64,000 bases of DNA, taken from assembly GCF_019399895.1 (NCBI RefSeq), contig NC_091869.1:3162001-3226000 (forward strand), written 5' to 3'. Within the stretch, counting starts at the first letter, position 1; each line of letters starts with the position of its first letter. This document shows positions 14,591 through 32,859 of the stretch, one piece after another. The notes under the pieces were generated by a model, which was given only the letters and a program-made list of their open reading frames with translations, searched no databases and was not told the DNA's origin. This stretch comes from Cardiocondyla obscurior. Taxonomy: Eukaryota > Arthropoda > Insecta > Hymenoptera > Formicidae. A program made the position numbers and the translations under genes.

Positions 14591-14668
14591 AGAGGCCATT
14601 TTGCTAACTAGAGGCCATCGTAGTTATATGACGTCACTTCCATATCCAACCATGGCGTCACATGACGC
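14591..14668. promoter_or_regulatory. Candidate regulatory cluster: Pho/YY1-like and CRE-like sites
   Basis: Two AGAGGCCAT repeats (14591 and 14610) contain GCCAT, the Pho/YY1 core, the first as GCCATTTT. They are followed by a perfect CRE/ATF palindrome TGACGTCA (14629-14636) and by inverted arms GCGTCA-CA-TGACGC (14655-14668). The density in 78 bp is unusual; binding is inference from motif shape. Confidence 0.35.
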
Positions 14669-16919
14669 TCCACCCTGTTTTCAATCACCTTGGCCCCGAA
14701 CCCACCCAGCTGTCAGACATGCTCCACCCCGTTTTTTCCTCTTCTTCCGTGCTATCGCTATCGCCATCTGCCGACAATATTATGCACTCCTTAGACCCTT
14801 AAATAATCAGCTGGTTTATCATCTTTCCGGTCGATGTCACCACTAAATGAGGCCGAAAATGCTTATTAGGTTTCGAAACAGTTAACATGTACTTCGCCAA
14901 ATGGAAGGACCAGCCGCTCGGTAACTCACCTCACATTATCTTTTTTTCTCCCGGCTGTATTTTAAATTCAATACAATTGAGCGAGACATTAAAATCCATG
15001 ATTCACGTACCGGCTTGAACGATAACTGATTTCCGCGTCGTTATTAAATTAGACAGGTGCGAGAGAGGGAAAAAATAGGGCGAGAGAGCGGCGAAAAATT
15101 GTGCCGTCCGCGTTACTAGAATTCAGATACTTGCGCTTCAGAGAAGGATACATAAAGGGGAATTTACGGGGCGGGAATTGAGTTCAAATCCTGCGAGAGG
15201 TTGAATTTATACGCGAGGGACGAGGGGGACAAGAGCGACGGCGGAGATGGGGAACCGGAGGGGGTGGTGGCGAGCGCGTGGAATCGCTATCGGCGGCCAT
15301 TCATCAATCCGTGGAATCAATACGCTGGAATTAATGAAAGCGCCGCGCGAACAGCAAGCTAGCGGCCGGAATGTTAATCGCGATCGTCCCGCGTCCGACC
15401 CGTTCTCGTGTACAGCAAACTCCCAAGGGCCGCGCCTCTCACCCTCGCTCGCACCCTTTACCCTGCTTCGCCGCTCGTTGCACATTCGAACGCGTTCCTC
15501 CGTGTTTAGTGCCACCCGTACTCGTGCCACCCACAACAATACAATGAATGTACGCTCACATGTACACTTTCATTTATTTCTTCACGGAGGCGCCGAATTT
15601 TTGCCGCTTCAAAGCCAAACGTATTTATTAATTTAAAATTTAAATGCCTGTGCTTTTCAATTAACCATTTATCAATACTTTAAACCTTATCTTACTCTAA
15701 ATTCGAAACATTAACGGAGTTACTCGTGTGAGAAAAATAGAATGTAATGAATATTTAAAACTGTTTTCAATTCAACTGGGAACGTTAAGTAGTTGTCTGC
15801 TTTTATTTATGTAACATTGAAATTGAAACAATGAAGAAAGTGAAGAATTTAAATCGAAAGTTGCAAGGCTTACAGAACATTTTATTTAGTAGAATTGTAC
15901 ATTTAAATGTCACATGTGGTCGGTACAGAAGGTTTCGATCTTGATTCTCCAGATCAACATGTTCTCACAAAAGGCAAAGTCTCTTTGTATTTCAGTCGAT
16001 AAAAAAGCAATGGTTTATTGCTTTGTGTATGTGTTATGAATGATTAATTTAACACTCTTAAATTATTTTAATTTTATGTCGGATATATTGAATATGTTAA
16101 AAAAATTTTTTTTTTAATTTTATTTTAACTTTTGCACAATATATTCTATTAAATAACGTTCGTTCGAGTAAAAATATTTGCTAAACGGAAAGTAAAGTAG
16201 ATTAATTAACGTTGATTGTCAATTTTTATTCGTTATTTTTTTTCATACATTTTTTGTGATCCAATTAACACGCATATTATGTTGGACACGAGTAATTTGT
16301 GTTGGACTTGTATTAATTCTACGCGACATGCGCATCGAGACCTTTACAAAGCTTCCGAAAAAGAGATTGATGCGAGAAAGAATGGTTTTGGTGGGAAGTA
16401 GCCATGCTGCCTAATGGATGGAAATTTTTCCAAATTTAACGATCGCTTAGCCCGCCCACACAGAACGCTGCAATAAGTTTGGCGTCTGTGCGATGGCCGT
16501 CACCGTGACGAGCACATGTGTAACTCGCTTTCTGTCATTCACAGGCTAAGCTTTGCTCAGTTCCTTCAGTTCGCTTGACAAGGATCATGCAAAGCTTTAG
16601 CTACGTCTGCGATATTACATGTCGAACTATCGTAATATTTTCGAGCAGTGGTATTTGAAAGTTTCTTTATTTATGGCGATTTTAAATTATCATCCATGCT
16701 TTTATGGTATTTAATAATTTATTAAATTAATTTAATAATTTTTTTCTTAATAGTATCGTTGGTTTAGTGATAGAATTTTGTTACGTTATTATACGAGTTA
16801 TTTAATTATTTATTAAAGTCGCTTCGCGTTACGATATATGTGAATCAGATGTAATTAATGTAATTCGTAATGTTGTATGTGTAATATGATATAACACGTA
16901 ATTTTTCTTTGTGTTACAG
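14669..16919. other. Non-coding stretch immediately upstream of the Antp exon
   Basis: No gene recognised. A GC-richer segment lies at 15180-15540, AT-rich sequence at 15600-16400, and a mixed block at 16430-16640 with two tandem TCAGTT initiator-like motifs (16557 and 16566) and an acceptor-like CATTCACAG ending at 16544. It is probably intronic to the Antp transcription unit. Confidence 0.5.
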
Positions 16920-17132
16920 GTGCGGCGTAATTTTGATTATAGGGTGGACAGGGGAACGAAGCGGGTCTGGAGTGGCTTGGCGCTTTGAACGAAGGTGTCA
17001 CACCGGGGAAGACGAAGGACTTTGATTACTATCTTCCGCTACCACCTTGTGTATACGTGGTACACTCATCCCTTTCTCCACTTGCTCTAATTAAAAAAAA
17101 AGAAGAAAAAAGGTTCTGCAGTGCTCCAGTTT

Positions 17133-17426
17133 ATGATTTTATTCACTTTCGGTAGTGAGCTCAGTGTGATAAAAAGTCAAATGATGTACATGTGATTAAA
17201 AATGATGGTAATTTCATATATATATGTATATGTGTGTGTGCTTGTGCCGCTCAAGAGTGCGTGAGATGACGAGGATCGAGTGAGAAAAGAAAAAAAAAAA
17301 AAAGAAAAAAGATTCGCGAAGAAATGCAATTCCGAAGTGATAAATTTGTATCTATATAAAGACGTGCTAGTGTGTCCGCACAGGAAGAGTACAAAACAAA
17401 ATAAATTTATGAAGGTAAAAGGATAG
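17133..17426 (+). promoter_or_regulatory. Cluster of upstream ORFs in the Antp leader
   Basis: Five short ORFs, each closed by a stop before the Antp ATG, lie in the leader: 17133-17195 (20 codons, with a second in-frame pair of ATGs at 17181), 17202-17264 (20 codons, starting with two ATGs), 17266-17283, 17324-17359 and 17409-17426. Multiple upstream AUGs and cap-independent initiation are established for Drosophila Antp leaders; by analogy these are likely to lower or condition translation of the main ORF. None looks like a conserved peptide to me. Confidence 0.6.
17353..17360 (+). promoter_or_regulatory. TATA-box-like motif inside the Antp leader
   Basis: TATATAAA followed by G matches a good TATA box and lies about 160 nt before the Antp ATG. 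Transcription starting about 30 nt downstream would give a short leader retaining only the 17409 uORF. I see no clear TCAGT initiator at the expected distance, so this may be chance in AT-rich sequence. Confidence 0.2.
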
Positions 17427-17517
17427 GGGAGAGAAGTCGTAGATCAAGCTTGAAAATAACCAAAGGCAGTCAACGTAGAGAAGTGACATAAGCAGGTGGG
17501 ACAGGTGGGACAGTAGC

Positions 17518-24942
<7,425 letters not shown>

Positions 24943-25400
24943 AAGAGCTCCGAGGGAAAGTGGAATCTCCTCTCCACCTCTCTCAGGGTCGTTTGATACC
25001 TTGTTTCCAGCACTACCTCCTCCCCACCCAGAACTCCAACTCCCCCATCGATGACCTCCAAATCCTTCTAAGCAATGACGCTTATTTTGTCGTGTTAATC
25101 ATGTTGCTTGTACCAAAAACGAGGCAGATAATGGCGAAGGCGAGAATGTCGTGGAAGGACCCGTAAAGAGCGCCCGATGACGATGAGAGGGCACCTCACG
25201 ATGTGCCCCGGGTGCACGAAGGGACGGCGAAGAGCAGCGAACGAGGCGAAGACGCACAAACGAGTCAGTAGAGGAATTTGCGGGAACGCGTGCGTGAAGA
25301 GGAATCAAGATTTATCGATCGAGATGAGTAAACGAAACTGGATCACATGCTAATCAGAACCGCGTCAACCTCTATTACATTTAATCGATTATTGTATACC

Positions 25401-25495
25401 GCGATCTATATATATGCAGGCTGTGAGCAGCCTATATATACATATACATACGTGCGCGTACATATATGTATATATGCGCGCGTATATATAGACGA
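25401..25495 (+). repeat. Alternating purine-pyrimidine tract with hairpins in the 3' UTR
   Basis: Alternating TA/CA/GC dinucleotides dominate. A hairpin with AGGCTG/CAGCCT arms around a TGAG loop (25418-25433) is flanked by TATATA on both sides, followed by a second imperfect inverted repeat centred near 25467 with GCGCG and CGCGC arms. Such tracts can form Z-DNA or RNA stems; function unknown. Confidence 0.7.
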
Positions 25496-27573
25496 AGATG
25501 TATGTAGTTTAACGTGAATCGTGGGAGCGAGTGATCAACGTCCGGTCGGTATTGACGCAAAAGACGTGACTCGAAACGATAGAGTACTAAGGGTTGAATC
25601 CGCGAGGAAAGAATGATAACGCGCGAATCTGACTTGCGAGCGTGGCGAAGAAGAGGCGAGCGAGATCGTGTTGAAATCTTAGGAGAGCATTTTATTATTT
25701 ATTCTCTTACGTCGTAAAGTAGAGTCGTAGTAGAAACGAACAGTAGATTAGCCCGTACGGTGATGTCCATCGCGTCTGTATTTAGCGCTAAATATGCGGT
25801 TTAGTGTCCTTAGATTGTTTAGATAGAATTCTTTCTTTGGTACCGCCGCGCGGTGGCTCCCAAATACGAGGATACTTATACGATTCGTGCCAAGTGTGAT
25901 CATCGAGGATGTGCTTTGATGCGAGATCCGAAAGGGGTTGAAGTCGAGCTACGGCGGAGCGCAGCAGGTGGACGGAAGAGGAGAATCGTAAAAGTTTTAC
26001 GTCTTATCTCGAGGTACAGTGATACAAGTGTGTGCAAAACTAATTCCGTGGAAGACCAGTGGAGTTTCATGTATGATATATGGCGTTGTTTCTTTTTTTT
26101 TTGGAGGAGGGGGAATGTCGCGTACGGAGAGGGCAACCGTAAACGAGACTGACTAGTGCTGAATGATAAAGTGTAAAGTAAAAAAAAAAAGGGGGAAAAA
26201 GAAAAAGAACAGCGCTCTTCGGCGGAGCAGAGTCAAATGGAGTTGACATTTCTTCATCAGCGTCATCGCAAGGTTAGTCTTACAAAAATCGCTAAAGATA
26301 TGCATTATCGGTTAAATTACTTTGTTTCTCGTTGAATCGTTACGCATTTGATAGGAACGGTAAGCTTTGAACGCCGGCGGAATAAGCTCACACTTTTACG
26401 CGGCTGATAATGCATAAAATTGTAGCTTATCCGTTCACCAAACCGATAGTTAGGAAGACTTGTTCCTACCGCGCATATTGCTCAAGATGTGAACATATAA
26501 TGTACATAAGCAGTTCTTTCTTAGCTAAAAAGCATGTCCACTTGAAAAAGACTTTAAATTGCAAAAAAATTCTTTTCCTTCTATACCTTCTAAATGCATT
26601 TCTAAATTATTGGAAATAATTACGTTATTTTCGAAAACTTGGAAATGCATTTAAGAAGTACAGATTGTATTATCTATTCGTGTCGAAAAGCTTCTTTTAG
26701 ATTATACTCGTAATAGTTCAAATGATTTTGCAAAATAATTATTTGACGTTAAGATATTTGATATTAGCCGACCGATATTTAATATCTTTGATATTAAAGG
26801 AATGTATATAGCGTAATATGTCTTTTACAACGTTAGACATGCAATGTGATCTCGAATAAATTATTTTCTTTAGAATTTCTTTCTTTTGTTTTTTTTTTTT
26901 TTTTTAAAGAAAAAAGAATAATTGCAATAGTTGTAATTGTAATAACGTTGCAATTTTTCTTTTTTATTGTAAATATCGAAAGAAGATAACTCAAGGAACG
27001 GAAGTTTATTTGCATTAGTAGCTATCGAAAATTTGCTCTTGCTCCGTGCGACATGACGCCAAGTTACCAAGTGTTATAATACGTAGCATATTTTCGGAAT
27101 AGGATGCTTTCGGCATGAAACCGCTTGGCACCTTAATAGTAGCTTAAAGCTAACCAAACAAAGAAGTAAAAAAAGAATTTTTTCTTACACGAGTTCACGA
27201 TTTAAATTGCATTATTATTTCAAACCATGACGCTGCCTTTTGAATCTTTTTCGTGTCGTACAAAACAATCTTTTACGATTTTAATTTTAATTTTCTGATT
27301 AAAATATGAGAAAAATTATGCTTTCCTTGCCAAATTATTCTTTTTATTACCACGTGTACGATAATTTTCGCATTTTTATTTGGATTTGACACGCAACGAC
27401 CGCGTTCTTCGTATGTGAGAGGTGATCTGATTCAGCGGGGATCCAATTTGTTACATTTGCATCGAGACAAGCGCGTTAAGTGTGGCAAGCGGTATCAGGG
27501 CACTCGTCAACTCGATCGTCTGATCTGGTTCGATGAATTGATTCGATTATGCCGTATCGGGAGATTCAGGAAA

Positions 27574-27597
27574 GCCCGGCCGCAGCCGCGGCCGGGC
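27574..27597 (+). other. Perfect 10-bp all-GC hairpin in the Antp 3' UTR
   Basis: GCCCGGCCGC, a four-base AGCC loop, then GCGGCCGGGC: a perfect all-G/C stem. It stands out in otherwise AT-rich UTR. In RNA it would be very stable and could affect polyadenylation or protein binding (inference). Confidence 0.8.
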
Positions 27598-28521
27598 AGG
27601 CCCATATATTCCGCCGCGGTAAATTCTTGTGCTGTGTTGTAAATTTAGATTCGACGTAATTATTTAGTGTATATCTTGTATACACCATAATTAACGATAT
27701 ACGTAATAAACGATATTAATAACCGCGTGCTAATTATAAAACAGCCGGACGGTAATGCCGCTGCCGGGGTGGCCGATCCTCTAGCTCGCTGCTGAAATTC
27801 GGCTCCTGGCGAAAACGAGAGAAAACGAGGAGAGTGGCATAAAACGTGTAATCGATATACGTAACGTATGGTCCAGCTCGCGCTCGCGCGTCGATCGAGC
27901 AATGTGCGACCAGCCTTTCCTTCTCGAGAAATTTATTTATGTAAAACTCTTTGTCCTTGAGGAGCAACGAACTGTGTGAAATCCGCGGCGGTCGCTCGCT
28001 ATCACACGCACGCATTTGAAACGCCCGTATAATCTAGCCAATCGCGGTCTCATGGGAAAATATTCGTCCGTCATTTTCATTCCGTTGTGCAATTTTATTT
28101 GATTGGAAAATAAAAGTAAAGTATTAAATTAATTTTTTTTTTAAGTCTTTGAATACGCACGGTAATCGTATGATTGTATTATTAATTATTCTGAGTTTAA
28201 ATTGCATAGTTATTGTCATAAAATGCCATAATCGCGGCTTTCTTTTTAATTAGGAGTCTTTTTAATTTTTTTTTTTTTTTTTTGACGTGAATCATTATCA
28301 CATTGTAACGTTTAATTTTTTTTCCAAGTCGCCAAAGAACGAATTAATTTACGAAATGAGATTTTTCGATTTGTTAGACCGCATTACGTTAACGTCTAGT
28401 TGAAATTGTATATATAATATACGTCTAAAATTTAAATTCGGGACGCAGCTCCGGTCCGTCAATCGAAAATAATTTCCCAACATCTAATTCGATTGTAACG
28501 TGTACAAAAGTTGAATAGTGC

Positions 28522-28543
28522 AATAAAATATGTTTAAATAAAA
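28522..28543 (+). terminator. Paired poly(A) signals
   Basis: Two canonical AATAAA hexamers at 28522-28527 and 28538-28543, about 3.6 kb after the Antp stop. Candidate intermediate polyadenylation site; no cleavage data. Confidence 0.3.
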
Positions 28544-29431
28544 ATTAAACGAGAGATATGACGGATCCCGGTGCTGTGTAATATAATAATTAAATGTCGA
28601 GGTAAGGCAGGTGGTGAGCGATCGCCGTGAATACGTGCGCAACTAAAGAAAAGAAAAGGAAAAAAAAAAAAAAAAAAAAAAAACAAGCGACTTTTGTATC
28701 TATTGGATAGCAAACCTATTACTTATAGATTAAAGGTATATACATATATTATATATAACGCGAGAAGGGAAAATTCATAATATTAACTGGGAGGAATGAG
28801 ATGCAAAATATATATTTTATCTTTACTCGTATATATGCGCATTAAATTACAAGATATACGTAAATTAAACCAAGTACCGTGAGTGTATGCAAACGTAGAG
28901 CGTAAAACTGAAACGTAAATGCAGCAGTGTGTACGTATGTCACTAAGAATAGTCCGTATTCGATAAGAGTAACATCTAAAATTTAATTCATAAAGGTAAA
29001 GAAGTAGAGTTAAGTGCGTGTTGGTCGCAGTGAACGAAGGTGGCGGTCGTGAATTTTCAATTGGATTTTCGTCAAAAAGAGTAAACGGCACTCGCCATCA
29101 ATACGTACACCACGGGAGAAACGCGCAATGAAAATTTTTATTTATTATTGTCCACGATATCGCGAGAAAGCGGCGGCACTTGCAAAAGAAAAAAAATGGG
29201 GAGGGGAAAGAAGAGGAATGTACATAAGTCCGATCTTTCTAACTAGACTATATGCAGAAAAAAAATGCTACGAAATAAGTAGAACAAAGAGAAATGAAAA
29301 AATATAAGAAGTAACGTTTGTCGATGAACGAGTAATTTTCTGACCGTAATATCGTTTAGTCCGGTAATATTTATTGATACATGTTATATATACCGCAAAG
29401 TGGATCTTTCTGTTTGTTTAATTGATTATAC

Positions 29432-29437
29432 AATAAA
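29432..29437 (+). terminator. Candidate main poly(A) signal of Antp
   Basis: AATAAA preceded by AT-rich sequence and followed by a T-run and GT-containing sequence (29441-29475), the usual arrangement of a cleavage site with a downstream element. Chosen over earlier signals because the UTR-like motifs continue up to it. Confidence 0.4.
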
Positions 29438-29455
29438 TATTTTTTATAATGTACT

Positions 29456-30940
29456 AGATAACGTTGTAGGTATTTATATGTACCATTGATTCTAAACTTC
29501 CTTGAGGATCTCTACGAGGTGACGTAAATTGGTAGAGATTATGAAATCCTTATGCTGATGTACACTCTCGCGTATCCAATCGTTTTTATCGGGTTTGCAC
29601 GTATAAATACGAAGCGACGTTAAAAAAAAACATTTTTTTTTATAAAAAGAAAGAAATGACGAAAACGTGTTTTCGCACATTCGGATTTCGCTACGTTCCT
29701 TGGCTCTTTCGCAATTTCGGCTCTTCGATTTTATGCGAACGTTCGACTCTGTTTCTTTATTAAGCAAATTGCGAAACGTCGTCCTCATACGTGAATGCGC
29801 CGAAGAGTTCCTGACTTCCTGTTGCATTTCAGGAAAGCGTTATTAGTTTCGGATATATCTTTCGGGTATATCGTATTTCTATCCAAATACGTAAAATTTA
29901 TAAATAAGCAAGTCCCACGCTCCATCATCATCTATCGAACTTAATCTAGGTTTTTTCTTTTATTTTATTTTTTTTTTTTTTTAAATTTTTAATTGATATT
30001 CTTACAACGCGAAGCAAAAACGCAGACGGTATGCAGTTTGTTGGTTTTTATTCTTTTCATGAATTTTATAATGTACCAAATACATTCACAGTACTCGCTT
30101 TATTTAATCCCCGAATCGAACTTTTATATACTTCTAAATATAAAGAAAGAAAAATAATTCAAAGATCAAGGCATTATAAATGTATCGCTTGTGTAATGCA
30201 GCTAGAGGAGATTGCCATAAACTATACACGAGAAATTTCCGATTTTTTGCTATTTCGAACGTGAGATATGCGTCTCATCGATTATAGGTTCCGCCATGTG
30301 AAGACTGATAGACTCCGTAACGCGAGACAAGAATATTGTATACAATAGTCGCTGAAACAAGAACACATCCAGACCTATGCTATTATTTATCGATAGAAAT
30401 AATTATTTAACTGTGCGTTATTAATATTTAAATTAGCCGATTATTCCAAACAAATATTTCGCCGCCTATAACTGAATTTAGAGCGACTTCGGTACTTCTT
30501 TACCCTTTTTCGTTTGTAAATCGACATTGACATCCAAATAACAAGCAATAAGTATTACCGAAGTTACTCTAGATGTACAATTTCCTTTCATTTTAATGTT
30601 CCGGTGAACGCAGAGATAAAAGCAGGATGCATTTGTATATAATTAATCATGTGAAAAGTATATATGTGGGAACGAGAGAAGTTTTCTTTTTCAAATATCG
30701 GCAGGGCAATGTGAAAGGCGACGTCTGACGTTGCGGTATCGAATCGCGAGCCGCGACCCTGTATACGATACCGCGTAGGTAGAGTAGGTACCTGTTTACT
30801 AGATTAAAAAAAAAAACCTTACAAAGTAACGGTAGCAGAGGTCTAATTAATCACTATTTATTGATACGATATAGTAACGATATTCAAACGGTGGAGTTCC
30901 GCGGGTAATTCGATTACTCAGTGACTCGACGAAGATATAA
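29456..30940. other. AT-rich non-coding stretch after the probable Antp 3' end
   Basis: No gene recognised. It contains T-runs near 29950-29985 and one more TGTATATA at 30634. It would be 3' UTR if Antp uses the distal poly(A) signal at 32833, otherwise intergenic. Confidence 0.5.
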
Positions 30941-31542
30941 CTACCCGAGTGGAAATTGATTCCCACCGTTACCTAATAAATTAGCTAGCCAATTCGTGTT
31001 TCATCTCGTGGCTGTCTAGCAAAACTGTCCAGCACTGAGCCAGAATAATACTCAAAAAACATAGCTAGAAAAGCTAGATATCTAAATGTTTTTCGCCGCG
31101 TGTTGACCTTACGCAACGCTCGATTCGAATCCGCCGGGCTCGCCGACCGACGCGGTAATATGAGTACGTGCGTGTGTTTTCATCGGCCGGCAGTCCTCGT
31201 GCTCCAAGTTCGCAAGGTGGAGGACTAGCGGACGGTGGACGGCGTGTACCGGTTTGCCCGGCGAATTCGGCAGTCGAGCGAGCGTTGCGTAAGGTCGGAA
31301 CACAGTATTTAAATACACGGTCTGCGCTGGACAGTGACTAGACGACCGATATTAGATAGATTTTGTTTTTCTTTTTTTAAATGACAATTTTATTTTTTGA
31401 AGACAGTCACAAAATATTAAATACTTTCTTATAATTTATGGCTAGTACCAAGCTAGTCATTAGTTAAGAAATATATTTAATCTGCGCGATTTCACCACTA
31501 GCTGCAAAATCAGATTAGTTAGATAAATTTCCACTCGGGTAG
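30941..31542. mobile_element. Candidate non-autonomous DNA transposon / foldback element (602 bp)
   Basis: The ends are perfect 17-bp inverted repeats: CTACCCGAGTGGAAATT at 30941-30957 and its reverse complement at 31526-31542. Inside is a nested, largely palindromic core: imperfect arms 31014-31035 and 31324-31343 (GCTGGACAGT shared), perfect 18-bp arms 31105-31122 and 31279-31296 (CCTTACGCAACGCTCG core), 8-bp GC arms 31131 and 31256, and an inner hairpin 31187-31198 with 31220-31231. No transposase ORF is present. Clean target-site duplications are not evident next to the 17-bp ends, so the superfamily is unassigned. An enhancer-scale palindrome unrelated to transposition is the alternative. 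Confidence 0.6.
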
Positions 31543-32440
31543 AGTAAGAGGATGACAATATTTCGAGAGCCGCCACGTTGTCGTTCGCCGACGAACTTAC
31601 GGTTTCTCCAGTGTGTCGCACCCTACTTTGAGTATTAACGGATTAACGGAGTAGAAAGGAATTTCTTATTAAAATCTTATGCTAAAATTCTGTTCTATTG
31701 CTATTGCCAGTTGCTTATTAAATTTTAATACTATTTGATTTATAGACTTGATTAATAGGCTTAAAAATAATAAAAAAAAAAAAAATAAAAAACCATGTTG
31801 CAGTTTTTGACACACGCTTGAAAAGTTAAATGAATTCAGAGGTTTTATTAGTCTTCGGTTAGACAGCGGTGTTTAATTCCCGCGTGGAATATTTATGCAG
31901 CTTTTGCGAAGTGCAACCGTGCCAAGGTTACTAGGGATCGACCTAGTGCGACGAGCGGGAGTTCCGGATATGCTGCACGCGAGACAACAATCTGAGAGAC
32001 GAGTTGCAATTTGTTTAGGGTGGTAGTGGGAATGCCAGGTCGCGCCCGGTCCATAAAAATTCGCACATTTCCCTGAGGCATGACGCACGATCTGCGATTA
32101 GGTTTCCTATCTCCCAGCTACACACTTGAGTCACCATGGTTACGCATTGCCCCGGCCGAAAGACACAAAGTGTACATGTATCATATATTCTACATATTAT
32201 ATGTATACGCACACGTATGCACACGGATACAAATTTGAGAAGCGGTATATTAGACACATTGCCTATTTACAAAAGACCGGGTACAATGCATTCGTTCCAA
32301 CGATTGTGCGGAGAAAAAAAAAAAAAAAAAAGGAGAGAAATACTTAAGTACAGGTGTGCCTAGCAGCCGAAAACAAAAATGTGGGCAACACTGCTTTATC
32401 GGAAGATAAATCGGAAGGGGAAAAAAATGAAGTATAAATA
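31543..32440. other. Non-coding stretch between the inverted-repeat element and AT repeat
   Basis: No gene recognised. Contains A-runs at about 31769-31783 and 32315-32330 and an AC/CA-alternating patch near 32195-32225. ATG-initiated ORFs here are short and unlike any family. Confidence 0.5.
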
Positions 32441-32445
32441 AATGA

Positions 32446-32511
32446 ATCTATATATAAATATATATATACATATAAATTATATATATTATAAATATATATA
32501 TTTAAATATAC
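32446..32511. repeat. AT-rich (TA)n-type low-complexity repeat
   Basis: About 66 bp composed almost only of TATA/AAAT/ATAC units. Simple-sequence DNA just before UTR-like sequence. Confidence 0.85.
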
Positions 32512-32832
32512 AAATACGAATAATTATTACAGCTACAACAAACGTATATAGTTATTTTGTAGTGTCTCGCATTATGTAAACTATATGTACACATAAAGAG
32601 TACGACAGTGGCGATGTTGATGATGATGATTGCAATGGTAAACGGTGTCTCTTACGCGAGTGAAGTATGTATTATGTAATAATGATGAAGACGACGAGGC
32701 GATGGATAAATAGTATTACATGCTATCATGTCGGCGAGTCTAAACCGTATTGTATTATATTATATAAGAGTCTGTCCATATTAATAATAATAATTATTAT
32801 ATTAATTATAATAGCTGTGTTTGAAAACGAGA

Positions 32833-32838
32833 AATAAA
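32833..32838 (+). terminator. Possible distal poly(A) signal for an extended Antp 3' UTR
   Basis: AATAAA followed at once by a GT-rich stretch (TTGTGGTTG), a good cleavage-site context. The preceding 300 bp (GAT repeats, AT-rich, short stop-rich frames) read like UTR. Neural Hox transcripts with extended 3' UTRs are established in Drosophila; use here is inference. Confidence 0.25.
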
Positions 32839-32859
32839 TTGTGGTTGAATATGAAGTGT

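Larger units (their letters stand above)
16920..17517 (+). other. Antp: Antp 5' UTR part of the first coding exon
   Basis: A strong acceptor (TTTTTCTTTGTGTTACAG, ending at 16919) is followed by sequence that runs without another clear splice site to the Antp ATG, so this is most likely the leader portion of the coding exon, spliced to one or more upstream non-coding exons. It is A-rich in places (17092-17111, 17283-17310) and has several upstream ATGs. The acceptor is sequence-supported; the absence of a further intron is inferred. The upstream partner exon is not established here. Confidence 0.75.
24943..29455 (+). other. Antp: Antp 3' UTR, probable main extent
   Basis: Sequence after the stop is non-coding, without splice signals of note, and carries 3' UTR features: six TGTANATA motifs (25467, 26501, 26803, 26968, 28407, 29219), stable hairpins, and AATAAA signals at 26855, 27705, 28109, 28522, 28538 and 29432. 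I put the likely main end just after the 29432 signal because the sequence after it is T/GT-rich (29440-29490) and the last TGTANATA lies just before it. Earlier ends are equally possible. Long 3' UTRs are known for Drosophila Hox genes. Confidence 0.5.

Noticed and set aside
15185..15200. GAGTTCAAATCCTGC resembling a tRNA T-arm
   Set aside because: No cloverleaf can be built from the 60 bases upstream.
30761..30768. GTATACGA, an 8-mer match to the miR-iab-4-5p seed, and GTATACG at 32203
   Set aside because: Similar 7-mers occur at 45335 and 62063, about what chance predicts, and the sites matter only if the distal poly(A) site is used.
31120..31140. GATTCGAATCC resembling a tRNA T-loop / B box
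   Set aside because: No acceptor stem, D-arm or A box at tRNA distance; it lies in an arm of the inverted-repeat element.
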